Assembly: GCA_024232355.1 (NCBI GenBank)
Contig: JAAEPW010000741.1
Span: 1-57,829, forward strand
Origin: Chloroflexota bacterium
Lineage (GTDB): Bacteria; Chloroflexota; Anaerolineae; B4-G1
Direction of reading: 5' to 3'
Length of the DNA stretch: 57,829 nucleotides
Part shown: positions 56,343 to 57,829 of the stretch, in pieces
How the letters are laid out: each line of letters begins with the position of its first letter
How positions within the stretch are numbered: position 1 is the stretch's first letter
Translations under genes and position numbers: made by a program
Notes under the pieces: model-generated
Told to the model about the DNA's origin: nothing
Databases searched by the model: none
The model's input: only the letters and a program-made list of their open reading frames with translations

Positions 56343-56765
56343 ATGACTAGCAGACTAGAAGCAGTACAGAACGAACTAGCGCAACTCAAGGAGATGCTGG
56401 CGCGGGCAGGCATCGGCATCCCGCGCCCGTCGCTGGCCTCAGACAAGGACCGGGCTGATTACATCGAGTTCGGTTCGGAAAGGCACGCGGTTCACCTGGG
56501 CCTGGTCAAAGCCGAAAAGGGTGACGGGGAACTCTACATCGTCTACGAGGGCCAGAAAGGCGCTTACCGGCTGGAAGATGAGATCACGGCCTATATGCAC
56601 CATCACGACCCTCGACAGGTGGCGCGGATGACCCTGCGCCACAAGGTCAAAGTATTGGAGGCGGGCAAGCCATCAATACCAACCAGCGCCCCGCCGCTCC
56701 AGACGCCGGGCACACATGACGGCGCAATCTGGACACAGGTAGCACGCGAGGGGGTGACGGCATGA
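56343..56765 (+). CDS. Hypothetical head-module protein
   Basis: 140 residues, ATG preceded by AGAGGTGATTTT. Coiled-coil start (RLEAVQNELAQLKEMLARAG), then a beta-rich part and a Pro-rich tail. Located after the major capsid protein; may be a head fibre anchor or a head completion factor. Four-base overlap with the next gene. Confidence 0.6.
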   Translation: MTSRLEAVQNELAQLKEMLARAGIGIPRPSLASDKDRADYIEFGSERHAVHLGLVKAEKGDGELYIVYEGQKGAYRLEDEITAYMHHHDPRQVARMTLRHKVKVLEAGKPSIPTSAPPLQTPGTHDGAIWTQVAREGVTA

Positions 56766-57748
56766 ATGCACTTTCACTAGCCCCTATGCCCATGCTCAAA
56801 GCGCCGCCGTGGTTCGGCGGCCAAATGGGCGTACCTGGCTCTGACACCCGACTGGGCTTTCGACAGCACCCGGACGCCGTTGTGCTCTACGTTGATAGCG
56901 GCCACGGAGCCGCCAACGACAACAACGACGGCACGAACCCCGTGGCCCCAAAGGCCACGGTCCAGAGCGCCGTCAACAGCACGTTCTTGACCCCCTACTC
57001 CCGCATCATGGTGAGCGGCCAGGTGGACGAGGATGTGGTCACGCCTGACTATGCCACTGGCCCTAACTATGTTTCAATCATCGGCAACGCGATCAGTCGC
57101 TACTCGCCCGCGTGGGCAGGCGACGACGCCGATACGCCGAGTCTGGACATGCGGGCCGTGGGCTGGACCGTGCAAGGCTTTCGCTTTTACGGCAAAACAG
57201 GCGCGGCGGCGGTTGAACTGAGACATACGGACAGCGGTGCAAACGACATCGCCATTCGTAGCATCTTCGACAACTGCTACTTTGACGGTCTGACGACCGG
57301 GCTTGCCGGGATACTCACCCACGGTTGCTATGACGTGTGGGTGCAAAACTGTACTTTCCAGTTGTGGAACAACGTTGCCAACACGGCGGCCTGCATGATC
57401 TACGGCGCTATGCCGTTGGCAATCCCCTACCGCAATTACATCATAAATAACGTGTTTATGGACAGCGACAACGGGATGGTCTGGCCGTCGAATGGCAGCG
57501 TGTTTTACAACAACCGCGTGCAAAAAGTCGGCTATGCCTACACGAGCGTCAACGTCTTTGTGAGCGGCGGTTTCCCCGGCACTGGCGGCGACGATAATAT
57601 CGTTTATGGCAATTCCTTCGAGGGCGACTTTTCTAACGCTGGTGGCTATTACATGGGACCGGCCGACTTTCCGATGGGCAATTTCTCGGACGACGTGGCC
57701 GAGGCCGAAGTCGGAGCGCAGGGCCTCGTTACCGCCGTACCAACGTAG
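56762..57748 (+). CDS. Right-handed beta-helix protein of the head module (B)
   Basis: 328 residues. VVLYVDSGHGAANDNNDGTN then PVAPKATVQSAVNS is the entry turn of a parallel beta-helix; VQGFRFYGKTGAAAVELRHT, IRSIFDNCYFDGLT, VWVQNCTFQLWNNV, YIINNVFMDSDNGMV and NIVYGNSFEGDFS are the rungs, with the N-N stacks typical of this fold. The N-terminal LAPMPMLKAPPWFGGQMG may attach it. It lies between coat and connector genes, so probably a capsid fibre or neck decoration. Its end recurs at 1-60. Confidence 0.75.
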   Translation: MNALSLAPMPMLKAPPWFGGQMGVPGSDTRLGFRQHPDAVVLYVDSGHGAANDNNDGTNPVAPKATVQSAVNSTFLTPYSRIMVSGQVDEDVVTPDYATGPNYVSIIGNAISRYSPAWAGDDADTPSLDMRAVGWTVQGFRFYGKTGAAAVELRHTDSGANDIAIRSIFDNCYFDGLTTGLAGILTHGCYDVWVQNCTFQLWNNVANTAACMIYGAMPLAIPYRNYIINNVFMDSDNGMVWPSNGSVFYNNRVQKVGYAYTSVNVFVSGGFPGTGGDDNIVYGNSFEGDFSNAGGYYMGPADFPMGNFSDDVAEAEVGAQGLVTAVPT

Positions 57749-57829
57749 AGGTGAATATGGCTACGAAAAAAGCAAAAGAACTGACCGTCACGCAAAAGGC
57801 AGCGGCAGCCAGCGCCAAGCGACTGGCAA
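57689..57829. repeat. Right copy of the 141-bp terminal redundancy
   Basis: Exact repeat of bases 1-141. Removing it joins the beta-helix gene end and the following small gene into one continuous circular map. Confidence 0.95.
57757..57829 (+). CDS. N-terminal part of the small Lys/Ala-rich protein (partial, wraps to 69)
   Basis: First 24 codons of the gene complete at 69-287, cut by the end of the window. The same AGAGGTG site lies upstream. Confidence 0.9.
   Translation, partial: MATKKAKELTVTQKAAAASAKRLA

Overview
The window is one complete, circularly closed genome of a tailed double-stranded DNA phage (siphovirus type). The first 141 bases recur exactly as the last 141 bases, so the unique genome is about 57,688 bp and the ends cut one gene in two. 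This is what a k-mer assembler leaves when it closes a circular or circularly permuted molecule, and it points to metagenomic origin. The host is a bacterium that reads consensus sigma70-type promoters (TTGACA, 17-18 bp, TATACT/TATAAT) and AGGAG-type ribosome binding sites. I cannot name the host with confidence; a Chloroflexota-like host is only a guess. I see no integrase, no clear lysogeny repressor, no DNA polymerase, no tRNA and no CRISPR array, so the phage is probably lytic or at least not classically integrating, and it relies on the host polymerase.

Layout. 0-13.0 kb: end of head module, connectors, tail terminator, a tail protein with a sialidase-like propeller, tail assembly chaperones with a probable frameshift, tape measure, distal tail and hub proteins, and a LamG-like adhesin. 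13.0-17.2 kb: a separate promoter with an attenuator-like leader, then two DNA methyltransferases and zinc ribbon proteins. 17.4-22.0 kb: many very small early genes separated by structured, repeated RNA leader elements, together with a primase. 22.0-30.4 kb: a third methyltransferase, a replication initiator-like protein, a DnaB-like helicase, a nuclease, a DEDD exonuclease and a RecT-like annealing protein. 30.4-34.6 kb: the only leftward block, small genes plus a PP-loop (PAPS reductase-like) protein. 34.6-38.0 kb: rightward small genes under an unusual promoter class. 38.0-40.8 kb: holin, amidase endolysin and membrane proteins. 40.8-46.0 kb: small and large terminase, portal, MuF-like protein. 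46.0-50.7 kb: a long accessory run of small genes. 50.7-57.8 kb: a strong promoter with a terminated, structured ~310-nt RNA, then beta-helix proteins, a ChaB-protease-scaffold fusion, a decoration protein and the major capsid protein.

The most interesting signals are regulatory. Three promoters (two divergent at 34.6-34.8 kb, one at 36.1 kb) carry the same array of three GTCAGG sites at 11 and 22 bp steps, placed identically relative to the -10 box. A family of about eight leader elements in the early region puts a hairpin and a T-tract directly against the ribosome binding site of small genes. Several other leaders (13.0, 18.3, 21.4, 36.4 and 50.7 kb) are strongly structured and look like attenuators or stand-alone RNAs. 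Early and late genes also use visibly different Shine-Dalgarno sequences.
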